NCBI RefSeq assembly: GCF_004349195.1
Contig: NZ_SMLG01000013.1
Location: forward strand, 53,238 to 117,237
Length of the DNA: 64,000 nt
Direction of reading: 5' to 3'
Source of the DNA: Flavobacterium rhamnosiphilum
Lineage (GTDB): Bacteria; Bacteroidota; Bacteroidia; Flavobacteriales; Flavobacteriaceae
Positions within the stretch are counted from its first letter, which is position 1; each line of letters begins with the position of its first letter. Of this stretch, positions 26,453-36,944 are shown piece after piece. Under the pieces are notes generated by a model, which made no database searches, had not been told where the DNA came from, and saw nothing but the letters and a program-made list of their open reading frames with translations. The position numbers were made by a program, and so were the translations under genes.

Positions 26453-29400
26453 ATGAAATTATTAACCAAAAACAAGCCGCGAAATCTACGGTTCAACGCT
26501 CTATCCAGAAAAGTTATTCAATTAACGACCATTTCACTGCTGACCATGTCTTTACAGGTTTCAGCTGCAGAAATCCCGAAAATGGTTACTTTATCCGGAA
26601 CCAATTTGTCACTAGTTCAAAAAGTAGTTAAGGGCAAAGTGGTCGATGAAAAAGGAAATCCTATACCTGGTGCCAATATCGTCGCTAAGGGTACTAATGT
26701 TACTGCACAGACGGATATGGACGGTAGTTTTGTGATTAGCGTACCTGAAAATGCGACAAAACTTGTTGTTTCCTACATCGGTATGGAGGAACAAGAAGTG
26801 ACTATTGGTAAAACGCCGCTTACTATTATTTTAAAAGAGGTAGGTCAGAAATTAGATGAAGTTGTCGTTGTAGGTTACGGTAAACAAAAGAAAAAGGATC
26901 TTACCGGTGCTGTCAGTTCTATTGGTAAAGAAAACCTTAATTTAGGTGGAACTGTTGCTAATGTGGCTTCGGCAATTCAAGGTCGTGCCGCGGGTGTACA
27001 AGTACAACAAAACAACTTTGCTCCTGGTGCGAGTCCTGCTATTATTATCAGAGGGGGGAACTCGATTAATACTACTAATGAACCATTGTATGTAGTGGAT
27101 GGATTCATATCGGATGCAGGTAAAACCATCAGTCCCAATGATATCGAAGACATCCAGATTTTGAAAGATGCTTCTGCGGCGGCCATTTATGGATCTCGTG
27201 GAGGAAATGGGGTTGTATTAATTACGACTAAAAAAGGGAAATCAGGTAAAATGCAAATAGAAGCAGATATCTCGGATGGAATCCAAACTATTATTAAAGC
27301 TCCTTCGTTATTGAATGGACAACAATATGCCGATATACAAAATGCAATTGCAACTGAAAACAATAAACCACTAATTTTTCCGGTAAGTTTTCCTATTGCC
27401 AATACCAATTGGTTTGATTTGGCTACTCGTCAAGGTTTTGTGAAAAACAGATCGATTAATTTTAGCGGTAGCGATCAAACGTCTAAATTCTTCCTTTCCG
27501 GAAATTATATCAATCAGGAAGGGGTATTAAGAAATACCGATTTTGACAGGTATTCGATAAGAATGGGTGCTGAGAAAAAATTCAGCACCAAAATTACTGT
27601 GGGATCTAATTTTTATGGGGCGATTTCACATTTAAACAATAGTGATTATAGCGATAATATTTTGTCTCCTTTATTTTCAATTCAAACGGCAGCACCTTCA
27701 ATCCCTGTATACAATCCCGACGGAACTTATTTCAAATACCAAGGAAAAGACAATGCATTTGCATCGTTGATGGAGCCAACCAATAAATTGATCAGCAGAT
27801 TAATGAATGGAAATATGTTCATTGATTATGAAATTATAAAAAACTTGACCTTCCATTTTGGTGCAGGTGCCGAGTTTAGATCTTCAACAGAAGACAAGTA
27901 TACCCCAAGAACACTTTCGGCAGGTGCTGCTTTGAGAGGGTCTGGTTCTGAAGAAACAACATCAAATCTAAGATGGATTTCGGATCAATATTTAACGTAT
28001 AAATTGACCCAAGGAGAACATGGTCTTACGGTGTTGGTGGGAACATCGAACCAAAAAGATTATTCTGAAAGACTAAAAGCAAGTGCAACTGGTTTTTCAA
28101 ACGATTATTTAACGTCTAATTCTCTTGGAAATGGAGATATAGCGGGTAAACCATTTAATCAAAAATTCGAAACAAAATTAAAATCGTATTTTGGTAGATT
28201 AAATTATTCTTATGGGGATAAATACCTGGCTACTTTTACCATAAGAAGAGATGGATCTAACAGGTTCGGACCAAATTACCTGTACGGTACTTTTCCGTCA
28301 GCTGCTTTGGCATGGAAACTTTCAAACGAATCGTTCATTAAAAATTTAGATGTATTTTCTAATTTGAAATTAAGAGTGAGTTGGGGGATTACCGGTAATG
28401 ACCGTATTGGGGAATTAGAATATCTGGCAACGTATCAAAGTTACGGAACAACTCTTGCACCAGGTATTTTTGTTGGAGGTACAGAACCAAAAATTTTAGC
28501 CAATCCCAATTTAAAATGGGAAGGAACTACTCAAACCGATTTAGGATTGGATATGAGTTTTTTAAACGGAAGAATCAACACTACAATTGATGTGTATAGA
28601 AAAACGACAGATGATGTGCTTTTGAATCGACCAATCGAATTAATTTATGGTTCTAACACAATTCGAGCCAATGCCGGAAAAGTTCAAAACGAAGGACTCG
28701 AATTGGCTATCAATACAGTAAACGTAAGAAACGACAACTTTACTTGGAATTCTGCGTTCAATATTGCGTTCAACAAACAAAAAGTATTGTCACTTTCTGA
28801 CGGTGTAAAAATCATCAGCACCAATACGTCTAACCCAAGTGGGGTGGTTTCGGGTCGTGAATTTACACGATTAGAGCCAGGATTGGAAATGGGCTTACTT
28901 TATGGTTTTGAATATGCCGGAGTGGTAAAAACTGGTGAAGTATATGCGCCGCAACCCAATTCTAAACCAGGAGATCCTAAATATACGGATATCAATGGAG
29001 ACGGTAAAATTACGCCAGACGACAGAAAATACATGGGAAATTCAACACCAAAATTTATTGCTGGATTTAGTAACGATTTTGTATATGGTAATTTTGATTT
29101 AAGTATCTTTTTTCAAGGTGCCTTTGATTATTCATTATACAACATGAGCCGAATGGTATCTGAATCAACTACTGGTACGGATGCTTTAAACCGTTGGGTA
29201 GCCAATACAAATGAAAATACAGACGTTCCGAGACAAGGGTATTATGCAAGTACGTATGGTAGTTATGTAAATTCAAGATTTGTTGAAGATGCTACCTATA
29301 TTCGTTTGAAAAACGTCGCAATAGGATATAACATTCCTGAAAGTGCTCTAAGACAACTTAAATTTATCGAAAATATACGATTGTATGCTTCAGGTCAGAA

Positions 29401-29539
29401 TTTGGCAACTTTTACCAAATATTCAGGAAATGATCCTGAAGTGAATGGACATGGGTCTAATTTAGGCGGAGGAATCGATTTCAACTCGTTCCCAGCTTTT
29501 AGAACTTTTGTTTTAGGTTTAAAAGTTACTATTCATTAA
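26453..29539 (+). CDS. susC: SusC-type TonB-dependent outer-membrane glycan transporter
   Basis: 1028 residues. After a signal peptide (ends near SLQVSAAE, ~40) comes a carboxypeptidase-regulatory-like domain (VVDEKGNPIPGANIVAKGT, ~65-135). The TonB-contact/plug opening DEVVVVGYGKQKKKDLTG follows at ~140. The plug carries the SusC motifs PLYVVDGFI and IEDIQILKDASAAAIYGSRG. The rest is a 22-strand barrel ending in the aromatic-rich TFVLGLKVTIH. SusC proteins import oligosaccharides through the outer membrane with energy from TonB. The SusD gene starts 37 bases downstream. Paired LacI operators far upstream suggest control by the divergent LacI rather than by an ECF sigma or hybrid sensor. Confidence 0.96.
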   Translation: MKLLTKNKPRNLRFNALSRKVIQLTTISLLTMSLQVSAAEIPKMVTLSGTNLSLVQKVVKGKVVDEKGNPIPGANIVAKGTNVTAQTDMDGSFVISVPENATKLVVSYIGMEEQEVTIGKTPLTIILKEVGQKLDEVVVVGYGKQKKKDLTGAVSSIGKENLNLGGTVANVASAIQGRAAGVQVQQNNFAPGASPAIIIRGGNSINTTNEPLYVVDGFISDAGKTISPNDIEDIQILKDASAAAIYGSRGGNGVVLITTKKGKSGKMQIEADISDGIQTIIKAPSLLNGQQYADIQNAIATENNKPLIFPVSFPIANTNWFDLATRQGFVKNRSINFSGSDQTSKFFLSGNYINQEGVLRNTDFDRYSIRMGAEKKFSTKITVGSNFYGAISHLNNSDYSDNILSPLFSIQTAAPSIPVYNPDGTYFKYQGKDNAFASLMEPTNKLISRLMNGNMFIDYEIIKNLTFHFGAGAEFRSSTEDKYTPRTLSAGAALRGSGSEETTSNLRWISDQYLTYKLTQGEHGLTVLVGTSNQKDYSERLKASATGFSNDYLTSNSLGNGDIAGKPFNQKFETKLKSYFGRLNYSYGDKYLATFTIRRDGSNRFGPNYLYGTFPSAALAWKLSNESFIKNLDVFSNLKLRVSWGITGNDRIGELEYLATYQSYGTTLAPGIFVGGTEPKILANPNLKWEGTTQTDLGLDMSFLNGRINTTIDVYRKTTDDVLLNRPIELIYGSNTIRANAGKVQNEGLELAINTVNVRNDNFTWNSAFNIAFNKQKVLSLSDGVKIISTNTSNPSGVVSGREFTRLEPGLEMGLLYGFEYAGVVKTGEVYAPQPNSKPGDPKYTDINGDGKITPDDRKYMGNSTPKFIAGFSNDFVYGNFDLSIFFQGAFDYSLYNMSRMVSESTTGTDALNRWVANTNENTDVPRQGYYASTYGSYVNSRFVEDATYIRLKNVAIGYNIPESALRQLKFIENIRLYASGQNLATFTKYSGNDPEVNGHGSNLGGGIDFNSFPAFRTFVLGLKVTIH

Positions 29540-29576
29540 TCTAAAGCCCATTTATTTATTAACATTTAATTCAATT

Positions 29577-31091
29577 ATGATGAAAAAATATTCGATACTA
29601 TTTATATTAATTGCTGCAGGATTTCAATTTTCGTGTAATAGCGATCTTGATCCTACAATATACAGCAGTTTAACGAGTGCCAATGCTTTTCAGTCTAAGG
29701 CGGATGCTGTAGCTGCGGTAAATTCGGTTTATGCCCGATTAAAAGGACCAAGTGTTGGCGACAACTACTCTTATTGGGGTACCCGTCACTTCGCATTGAC
29801 CGATTTGACTACCGATTTAGGACACTGCAAATACGGTGGAGATCCAGGACAATTGGCATTAGCCCAATGGAATTCGGCTAATGGTTTGCTTAACGAAGAT
29901 TATCAAGTAATGTATAAATTGATTTCCAATGCAAACAATGCGATTTACAGCATCACGCCAATGAATTCAATTACTGCTACTGAAAAAGCACAATTTTTGG
30001 CGGAGATTAAATTCTTGAGAGCCTCTTCCTATATGGATTTGACTGATGCTTGGGGACCAGTAGTTTTGGTAACTGAAGCTGATGCAGCAAATCCTGATTA
30101 TAATACTCCTAAGGTACCAGCTTCCGTTGAGGAAATCGAAACTTTATTGATAAGCGATTTGACAGCAGCAGCGAGTGTGTTACCGGTAAACTATCAAAGC
30201 AATGCAATTTATGGCAGTAATGATGTAGGTAGAGCTACCAAAGGAGCTGCTCTTACGCTATTGGCAAAATTGCATTTACGCAGACACGACTGGCAAAAAG
30301 TAGCAGACTTAACCCAACAAGTTATGAATCTTAATCAGTACAGCCTTTTTCCTTCCTACCTTGGGTTATTCAAAGAAGATAACAAATGGTGTCAAGAAAA
30401 TATTTTTTCGGTACTTAGTGATGCGAACACAAACGGAACCGAATTGTTGAATCACTTTGGTCCTGAAAATCATCCAGTGGTTGCTGACAGATGGCAGTAT
30501 TACACCGTAACATGGGATTTCTATAATACTTTTGGAGATGAAGACGAACGTAAGCAATGCTTTTACCCTGAGTATATGGGAACGGATGGTTTGTTGCATA
30601 AGCAAGCGCCATTTCTTGGGGCAATTCCCCCTGCAGGCGTATTCTATATGGAAGACGTAGCTACCAGAAAATATGCTGATGAAGATACACAAACTTACTA
30701 TGATGGTCACAGCGTAAACATCTTGCGTTATGCCGATGTATTATTAAGCAGAGCTGAAGCTTTAAATGAGCTTGGCGGTCCTAATCCAGAGGTTTATAAC
30801 TTAATCAACCAAGTAAAAGCAAGATCAAAAGCAAAACAATTGATTTCTGGAGCCTTTTCACAATCTACTTTGAGAGATGCTATTTTGCAAGAACGTGGAT
30901 GGGAGTTATTCTATGAAGGAAAACGTAGAGCCGATTTGATTAGAATGAACAAGTATGATGTAATCGTAAATGCGTACCTAAACCGAATAGGTGAACCTTC
31001 TAACGTATCGATGCCTAAAAACAAATATTTTACCTATCCTCAAAAACAAGTGGATTTGAATCCAAATTTGAATAACGCGGATAGACTATAA
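29577..31091 (+). CDS. susD: SusD/RagB-type surface glycan-binding lipoprotein
   Basis: 504 residues with a lipoprotein signal (FQFSC, Cys20-21 depending on which of two adjacent ATG codons starts). The SusD_N like region holds AFQSKADAVAAVNSVYARL, and TPR-like helices include EIKFLRASSYMDLTDAWGPVVLVTE (~140-165). The C-terminal SusD signature is NILRYADVLLSRAEALNELG, followed by LRDAILQERGWELFYEGKRRADLIR. It sits on the cell surface, capping SusC and binding the glycan. It lies 37 bases after susC and is followed by an imperfect terminator hairpin, so downstream genes may be expressed at a lower level. Confidence 0.95.
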   Translation: MMKKYSILFILIAAGFQFSCNSDLDPTIYSSLTSANAFQSKADAVAAVNSVYARLKGPSVGDNYSYWGTRHFALTDLTTDLGHCKYGGDPGQLALAQWNSANGLLNEDYQVMYKLISNANNAIYSITPMNSITATEKAQFLAEIKFLRASSYMDLTDAWGPVVLVTEADAANPDYNTPKVPASVEEIETLLISDLTAAASVLPVNYQSNAIYGSNDVGRATKGAALTLLAKLHLRRHDWQKVADLTQQVMNLNQYSLFPSYLGLFKEDNKWCQENIFSVLSDANTNGTELLNHFGPENHPVVADRWQYYTVTWDFYNTFGDEDERKQCFYPEYMGTDGLLHKQAPFLGAIPPAGVFYMEDVATRKYADEDTQTYYDGHSVNILRYADVLLSRAEALNELGGPNPEVYNLINQVKARSKAKQLISGAFSQSTLRDAILQERGWELFYEGKRRADLIRMNKYDVIVNAYLNRIGEPSNVSMPKNKYFTYPQKQVDLNPNLNNADRL

Positions 31092-31113
31092 AACGGCAGT
31101 AACTCATTTTTTA

Positions 31114-31169
31114 TATCAGGAATAGGATGCTGTCAGTTTTTGATACTGTCCTATTTCTTGATTTTTTTT
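31114..31169 (+). terminator. Imperfect terminator/attenuator after susCD
   Basis: ATCAGGAATAGGA pairs imperfectly with TCCTATTTCTTGAT across a 20-base interior, followed by eight T. It lies 22 bases after the susD stop and could lower readthrough into the enzyme genes. Confidence 0.65.
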
Positions 31170-31274
31170 AAATAAAAAAAGGCTTTAGGTTAAAATAAAA
31201 TTATACGGAAAGACTATAAATTTTTGTTTTTTTACTCACAGAATAACAGCGCTAACTATAAAAAGTTTCTCAAA

Positions 31275-32687
31275 ATGATCAAGAATTTAATACTAAAATG
31301 GAGTCTGGTTTTTTCGGCAGTTGTGTTGGTCAGTTGTACTAAAAATGAAGGCAATATCATAACAGCAATAAAGATTGGAACTCATAGCAACAACGAATTG
31401 AAAATTCAAATCGATGTTGCTACAAGTACTGATGCTAAAGTATTTGCTGAATATTGGCCTGATAAAATTGGAAGCAAAGGGGAAATTTCATCTCCTATTT
31501 CGAAAAATGGATTATCACATTCACTAGTTCTTTGTAACATCAGTCCGGAAACCAATTATACTTTTCAGCTAATTACGATTCAAGACGGTGTAAAAAAGAC
31601 AAGTAAAACCTATACTTTTCAATCCAGAAAACTTCCGGTATGGTTGCAAAAACAATTTAAAGCCAGTTATAAGAATCCAAAGTTATTACCAAAAGAATTC
31701 AAGGAAGGTTTTATGCTTTTGAGCAAAAGAGAAACTCCTGGTGTAGCCTACATTATCGATTATAAAGGAAACTTGAGATGGTATCATATGGTTGCCGAAA
31801 CAGGTTTTAAAGTATCTCGTTTTACTGAAGATCAGAGTATTATCTCTATTCTGGGGAAAAACGATGAACCTACAAGCTATGGTAGTGAAATTCTAGAGAT
31901 TAATTTGGAAGGTGACACTTTAACACACCTTAAAAAAGGACAAGGTGATTTAAAATATACCATTCATCATGAAATTATTAAAAAAAACACAAATGAAATA
32001 GTGACTTTGTTTGTTGATGAACGAATAACAGATTTAAGTTCCATTGGCGGTAAAAAGAAAGATACCATAAATGGTGACGGAATACTTATTATGGATAGAA
32101 AGGGAAAAAAACTTTGGAAATGGAGTGTTTTTGATGTGATGGATCCAATGAAAGATAAGGCATTGCTTAAAAATAAAAAAGACTGGATGCATGCCAATAG
32201 CTTGAATTATGATAAAGACGGTAATTTTATTATCTCGTTTTATAATAATGGCCAAATTTGGAAAGTGGACTCCCATACTGGAAAAGTAATTTGGAAATTA
32301 GGTAAAGGCGGAACGATTAAGGCAGCAGCTGATTGTAATTTTTCTCAGGCACATGCAGCACATATCAACCAACAAGGGAACTTGATGTTTTTTGACAATG
32401 GAATTGATAAACTCCAATCGTCAGTATTTGCATTAAGTATGGATGAAAAAAATAATGCCGCTAAATTAAACCTCCATATAAAATTGCCAAAAGACGTATA
32501 TAGCGAAAGAATGGGAAGTGCTTATATGATAGATGATCAAACGATTTTGGCATGTTGTTCTAAACGACACATCACCGTTTTGGTTAATACAAAAGGGGTT
32601 TTGTTATGGACATTAGAATCGGCCATTCCACCCTATCGAGTACAGTTTATTCCTGCGAATAACTTGAAACCGTTTCTTTTAAATTAG
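31275..32687 (+). CDS. Arylsulfate sulfotransferase (ASST)-like lipoprotein
   Basis: 470 residues from the ATG at 31275 (the frame is open 17 codons upstream, but the lipoprotein signal begins here: VLVSC). An N-terminal fibronectin-like sandwich (~25-125, ETNYTFQLITIQDG) precedes a six-bladed propeller domain. Propeller motifs match ASST: IDYKGNLRWYHM, IHHEII, DWMHANSLNYDKDGNFIISF, VDSHTGKVIWKLGKGG and AHAAHINQQGNLMFFDNG. In the enterobacterial enzyme a histidine in such a loop carries the sulfate transiently between phenolic sulfate donor and acceptor. Candidate histidines are conserved here, but exact equivalence cannot be fixed by eye. It lies between susD and a TsdA-like cytochrome. Confidence 0.8.
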   Translation: MIKNLILKWSLVFSAVVLVSCTKNEGNIITAIKIGTHSNNELKIQIDVATSTDAKVFAEYWPDKIGSKGEISSPISKNGLSHSLVLCNISPETNYTFQLITIQDGVKKTSKTYTFQSRKLPVWLQKQFKASYKNPKLLPKEFKEGFMLLSKRETPGVAYIIDYKGNLRWYHMVAETGFKVSRFTEDQSIISILGKNDEPTSYGSEILEINLEGDTLTHLKKGQGDLKYTIHHEIIKKNTNEIVTLFVDERITDLSSIGGKKKDTINGDGILIMDRKGKKLWKWSVFDVMDPMKDKALLKNKKDWMHANSLNYDKDGNFIISFYNNGQIWKVDSHTGKVIWKLGKGGTIKAAADCNFSQAHAAHINQQGNLMFFDNGIDKLQSSVFALSMDEKNNAAKLNLHIKLPKDVYSERMGSAYMIDDQTILACCSKRHITVLVNTKGVLLWTLESAIPPYRVQFIPANNLKPFLLN

Positions 32688-32773
32688 AAAATAAAAATAT
32701 TTTAAGTGAGGATGTTAGGATAGTCACAATTTTATTTTCCCTAGCTATTTCTTACTCTTAATAAATTTTAGAT

Positions 32774-33769
32774 ATGAAAAAAATAATTATTGCTGGTTTA
32801 ATTGCAGCGTTGCCTATTTTAGTTTTAAATTCTTGTAATTCCTCTGCAGGTAAATCTATAACGGAGTCTGCAGAATCATCAAAAGAGGAATCATATATTA
32901 CTATTGATACTTCAAAAATCCCTGATGATCAATTTGGAGAATCAGTGCGTTATGGAAGGGAATTGATGCTAAGAACATCGTATTATATTGGTCCAAATGG
33001 CATTAACGGGAAACATTTAGGTAATAAAATGAATTGTACCAATTGTCATCAAGATGCTGGTACCAAACCGTTTTCTCTTAACCTGATGTCTTCCCATGAT
33101 AATTATCCGCAATACCGCGGCCGAGAAGATAAAGTATTGACACTTGCCGAAAGGGTTAATAATTGCATTATGCGACCACATTCCGGAAAACCGCTTCCGC
33201 TAGACAGCGATGAAATGGTTGCTTTTCTTTCTTACTTCAAATGGATCAGCACTTTTGTTCCTAAAGACAGTTTGTTTAAAGGGGCAAAAAATATGGAAAT
33301 ATCTTTTCCTGATATAGCTGCAAGTCCAGCACGCGGGAAAGTTCTTTATACTGAAAATTGTGTTAGATGCCATGGAATTGACGGAGAAGGAAAATACAAC
33401 GATGATAAATCGGGTTATACTTATCCTCCTCTATGGGGAAATTACGGATACCAACCAGGTTCAAGTATGCACCGAATCATCAAACAGGCGCAATGGTTAA
33501 AAGGCAATATGCCATTCGATAAAGTGACCCTTGGAAAACCATACCTTACGGATGCACAAGCACTAGATATTGCTGCCTATGTAAATGACGATTCGGTTCA
33601 CTCAAGACCTAACCCAAAAACATTTGATTATCCAAATAAAAAGGGCAAACCTATTGATTATGCCCATGCCCCTTTTAACGATACTTTTTCAGAAGAGCAG
33701 CACAAATATGGCCCTTATAAACCCATTATTGATTTCTGGAAAAAGAATGGCTGGAAACCAGTTTACTAA
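32774..33769 (+). CDS. Lipoprotein dihaem cytochrome c of the TsdA type
   Basis: 331 residues, lipobox LVLNSC (Cys21), two haem sites CTNCH (88-92) and CVRCH (196-200). It is a clear relative of the TsdA-like protein at 10753-11844. They share NCxxCHxxAGTKP, the cysteine in NNCIMRPHSGKPL (Cys131), YTYPPLWG, KGNMPFDK (Lys243, Met246) and a matching C-terminal tail (APFNDTFSEEQHKYGPYKP). In TsdA the equivalent Cys ligates the catalytic haem. The lipid anchor instead of a membrane helix, and the site inside a glycan locus behind an arylsulfotransferase, suggest a separate task, perhaps electron transfer on a sulfur compound freed from sulfated glycans. That is inference. Confidence 0.83.
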   Translation: MKKIIIAGLIAALPILVLNSCNSSAGKSITESAESSKEESYITIDTSKIPDDQFGESVRYGRELMLRTSYYIGPNGINGKHLGNKMNCTNCHQDAGTKPFSLNLMSSHDNYPQYRGREDKVLTLAERVNNCIMRPHSGKPLPLDSDEMVAFLSYFKWISTFVPKDSLFKGAKNMEISFPDIAASPARGKVLYTENCVRCHGIDGEGKYNDDKSGYTYPPLWGNYGYQPGSSMHRIIKQAQWLKGNMPFDKVTLGKPYLTDAQALDIAAYVNDDSVHSRPNPKTFDYPNKKGKPIDYAHAPFNDTFSEEQHKYGPYKPIIDFWKKNGWKPVY

Positions 33770-33820
33770 CTATTATTTTATAATTAAGCATACCTATTTT
33801 TAAACTTGACCATTAAAAAA

Positions 33821-36800
33821 ATGAAACCAAACATAAAAAACAGACTAATTTTGAGTAGAATATTGATCCTGTGTCTTTCCATTTTCAGTATACCATTGGC
33901 TGCACAACAAATAGCATATACCAATGGTAATGATAGCTGGAATCCTGATTTATTAGGAAATCACCGTGCTGTGGTTCAGTTTTCTGGTAAAGGAACTGTT
34001 GCCAAAACTACTATAGAATGGCGTAGAAGAGATGAAAATCCAGAACAGAAAAGAATCATTGTCCAAGATGCGACCGGTGCAGCTATACTCAATGTAAAAA
34101 CAGCTGATATCAACAGAGAAACTGGAACTGTTTTTTTTGAACCTGTTTCCGGTAAAGGGACTTATTATGTTTACTATATGCCTTATATAGATGAAGGGCT
34201 TGCTGTATATTACCCAAAAGGAGTTTATGCCAAACCAGAAAATAAGGCGGATGCGCAATGGTTGTCGAAAATCAAGACTAATTCAGCTAACAATTGTAGC
34301 GTTACAGCCATTCAAAGCATCAATGCCTTCAATAGTTTTTATCCAATGGAGGTGATTGCAACAGCTGCAGAAACAAAAAATATTATTGCTAAAAACAGCG
34401 GCAATGCCTTTTTAGTTTTCCCTGAAGATCGATTAAATTCTATCCGAATGAGAAATGATCTGCCACAACGATGGATTCAGAAAGGCATTCAAAATTCATT
34501 TTCGGATACTGCCTTAAGAGGAGAATATTTGGCTTTTCAATTGGGGATATATGCTTTGCAAGATTTAAAAGATGTGAAGATTACTTTTTCAGATTTAAAA
34601 AATAAAAACGGTGAAATTATCTCGGCAAAAAACATCGCTTGTATCAATACTGATGGAGTAAAATATGATGCGACCGTTCTTTCAAATAAAGTAGATGTAT
34701 TAAAAGGAAAAGTGCAAGCCATGTGGTGTGGGGTTGATGTTCCTCAAACAACACCACCGGGAGATTATTCGGGAAAAATTATTATCAGTTCAGGTAATGC
34801 TTCCAAAGAAATTGTACTTCAATTAAAAGTAAGTGAAGGTGTGACCACAAATGGAGGCATCGATCAACCAGAGAAAATGACCCGATTGAAATGGTTAAAT
34901 TCGACTTTAGCACAAGACAACACCCTAATTGCGCCCTATACGCCATTAGAAGTAAAAGGAACAGAGATTTCATTATTAGGGAGAAAAGTGCTTTTGAATG
35001 CAACTGGATTACCGGATCAAATTCAAACTTTTTTTACACCCGAAATGACTTCAATTGGAACCAAAGCCAATGATATATTGACCGCTCCTGCACAATTTTA
35101 CTTTTTGGATAATGCTGGAAATGAAATTGGTAATTGGAAAAGCATCAGTTTTAAATTCACTAAAAAAGAAGCTGGAACCGTATCGTGGGAAAGTAATACC
35201 ACCGCTACTGCTGTTGACATGCAGGTAAACGGAACCCTTGAATTTGATGGTTTCTTATCTTATACCGTAAAAATTACAGCTCTTGAGGATGTTACTTTTA
35301 GTGATATCAATTTTCATTTGCCAATGCAAGCTACTGCTGCAAAATACATGATGGGTCTTGGCCAAAAAGGAGGCAATCGCCCTGAAACTTTAAAATGGAA
35401 ATGGGACGTTGCCAATAAAAACCAAGATGGTGCCTGGATTGGAAATGTAAATGCGGGACTGCAATTTTCGCTTAGAGACGAAAAATACAGCCGTCCATTG
35501 AATACCAATTTTTATTTACAAAAGCCATTATTGTTGCCTACTTCATGGGGTAATGGCAATAAAGGAGGGATTGATGTGCTGCAAAATGGGAAAGCCATTT
35601 TGGTCAGTGCCTATAGCGGAAGCCGCAGTATGAAAAAAGGGGAAGTGTTGTATTATAATTTCAATTTATTGATCACTCCTTTTCATTCGATTAACACTGA
35701 ATTTCAATGGGAAAATAAGTTTTATCACAAATATAGCAACCTTGATACTATTGTAAAAACTGGTGCCAAAGTAATTAATATCCATCACGCTAATGAAATA
35801 AACCCATACATCAACTATCCTTTTATTGAATTCAATAAAATGAAAAATTATATAGACGAAGCGCATAGCAAAGGATTGAAAGTAAAAATTTACAACACCA
35901 TAAGAGAACTTTCGAACAAAGCCTATGAAACATTTGCTTTACGCAGCTTGGGGCATGAAATTTATTCTCCAGGAAAAGGAGGCGGATTCAGTTGGTTACA
36001 GGAACATGTGGGAGAGGATTATATTGCAGCTTGGTTTGTTCCAGAAATTAAAGATGCCGCAATAGTAAACAGCGGTATGAATCGTTGGCATAATTACTAC
36101 GTAGAAGGAATGAATTGGTTAACCCAAAATGTGGGAATTGATGGAGTATATCTTGATGACGTTGCTTTTGACAGAATAACAATGAAACGTATCAAAAGAG
36201 TGCTGACTCAAGACGGTCATCCTGGTATATTGGATTTGCATAGTGCCAATCAATTCAATAAAAGCGATGGTTTTAATAATAGTGCCAATTTATATATGGA
36301 ACACTTTCCATATTTAAATAAACTTTGGTTTGGTGAATATTTTGATTACGAAAAAAATAAACCCGATTTTTTCCTAACCGAAGTAAGCGGGATACCTTTT
36401 GGATTAATGGGTGAAATGTTGCAGGATGGCGGAAACCCTTGGCGTGGAATGATTTATGGCATGACCAACAGAATGCCTTGGAGCGACAATGCTGACCCGA
36501 GACCTATCTGGAAAATATGGAATGATTTCGGAATAAAAGGTTCTGAAATGATTGGTTATTGGAGCGAAAACTGCCCAGTAAAAACTTCTAACGATAAAGT
36601 ATTGGCTACAGTGTATAAAAAGAACGGTACCGCATTGATTTCTATTGCAAGTTGGGCTGATGATGATGTAAAAGTTAAGCTGAATATCGATTGGAAAAAA
36701 TTGGGTATTAACCCTGCGAAAGCTACACTAATTGCACCTGCAATAAACAATTTTCAGCCTGCTCAAAGCTTTTCTGTTAAAGATGAATTACCGGTGGCAA

Positions 36801-36832
36801 AAGGAAAAGGATGGTTGCTTGTTATTAAGTAA
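33821..36832 (+). CDS. Glycoside hydrolase of the DUF6067 (GH123-like) type
   Basis: 1003 residues from the ATG at 33821, with a signal peptide ending near SIPLAAQQ. It has beta-sandwich regions first (MRNDLPQRW then GEYLAFQLGIYAL, ~205-245). A long catalytic region starts near 520 with WKWDVANKNQDGAW and continues through the INPYINYPFIEF and YIDEAHSKGLKVKIYNT barrel strands. GIDGVYLDDVAFDR (~767-780) carries the acidic residues expected at the end of a barrel strand, then MEHFPYLNKLWFGEYFDY (~826). The architecture fits DUF6067 proteins related to GH123 N-acetylgalactosaminidases. Substrate is likely a hexosamine-containing glycan, inferred also from the GH109-like gene downstream. It is exported, probably to the periplasm. 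Confidence 0.78.
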   Translation: MKPNIKNRLILSRILILCLSIFSIPLAAQQIAYTNGNDSWNPDLLGNHRAVVQFSGKGTVAKTTIEWRRRDENPEQKRIIVQDATGAAILNVKTADINRETGTVFFEPVSGKGTYYVYYMPYIDEGLAVYYPKGVYAKPENKADAQWLSKIKTNSANNCSVTAIQSINAFNSFYPMEVIATAAETKNIIAKNSGNAFLVFPEDRLNSIRMRNDLPQRWIQKGIQNSFSDTALRGEYLAFQLGIYALQDLKDVKITFSDLKNKNGEIISAKNIACINTDGVKYDATVLSNKVDVLKGKVQAMWCGVDVPQTTPPGDYSGKIIISSGNASKEIVLQLKVSEGVTTNGGIDQPEKMTRLKWLNSTLAQDNTLIAPYTPLEVKGTEISLLGRKVLLNATGLPDQIQTFFTPEMTSIGTKANDILTAPAQFYFLDNAGNEIGNWKSISFKFTKKEAGTVSWESNTTATAVDMQVNGTLEFDGFLSYTVKITALEDVTFSDINFHLPMQATAAKYMMGLGQKGGNRPETLKWKWDVANKNQDGAWIGNVNAGLQFSLRDEKYSRPLNTNFYLQKPLLLPTSWGNGNKGGIDVLQNGKAILVSAYSGSRSMKKGEVLYYNFNLLITPFHSINTEFQWENKFYHKYSNLDTIVKTGAKVINIHHANEINPYINYPFIEFNKMKNYIDEAHSKGLKVKIYNTIRELSNKAYETFALRSLGHEIYSPGKGGGFSWLQEHVGEDYIAAWFVPEIKDAAIVNSGMNRWHNYYVEGMNWLTQNVGIDGVYLDDVAFDRITMKRIKRVLTQDGHPGILDLHSANQFNKSDGFNNSANLYMEHFPYLNKLWFGEYFDYEKNKPDFFLTEVSGIPFGLMGEMLQDGGNPWRGMIYGMTNRMPWSDNADPRPIWKIWNDFGIKGSEMIGYWSENCPVKTSNDKVLATVYKKNGTALISIASWADDDVKVKLNIDWKKLGINPAKATLIAPAINNFQPAQSFSVKDELPVAKGKGWLLVIK

Positions 36833-36944
36833 TAGCCTTTGTAAATTATAACGGTTGCTTTTTGCTTTAAATAAAAAGCAACCAAATTATATTTGATTAT
36901 GATGGTCTAAATCAATCTTGACCTTATTCAAAAAAGAAAAATTT

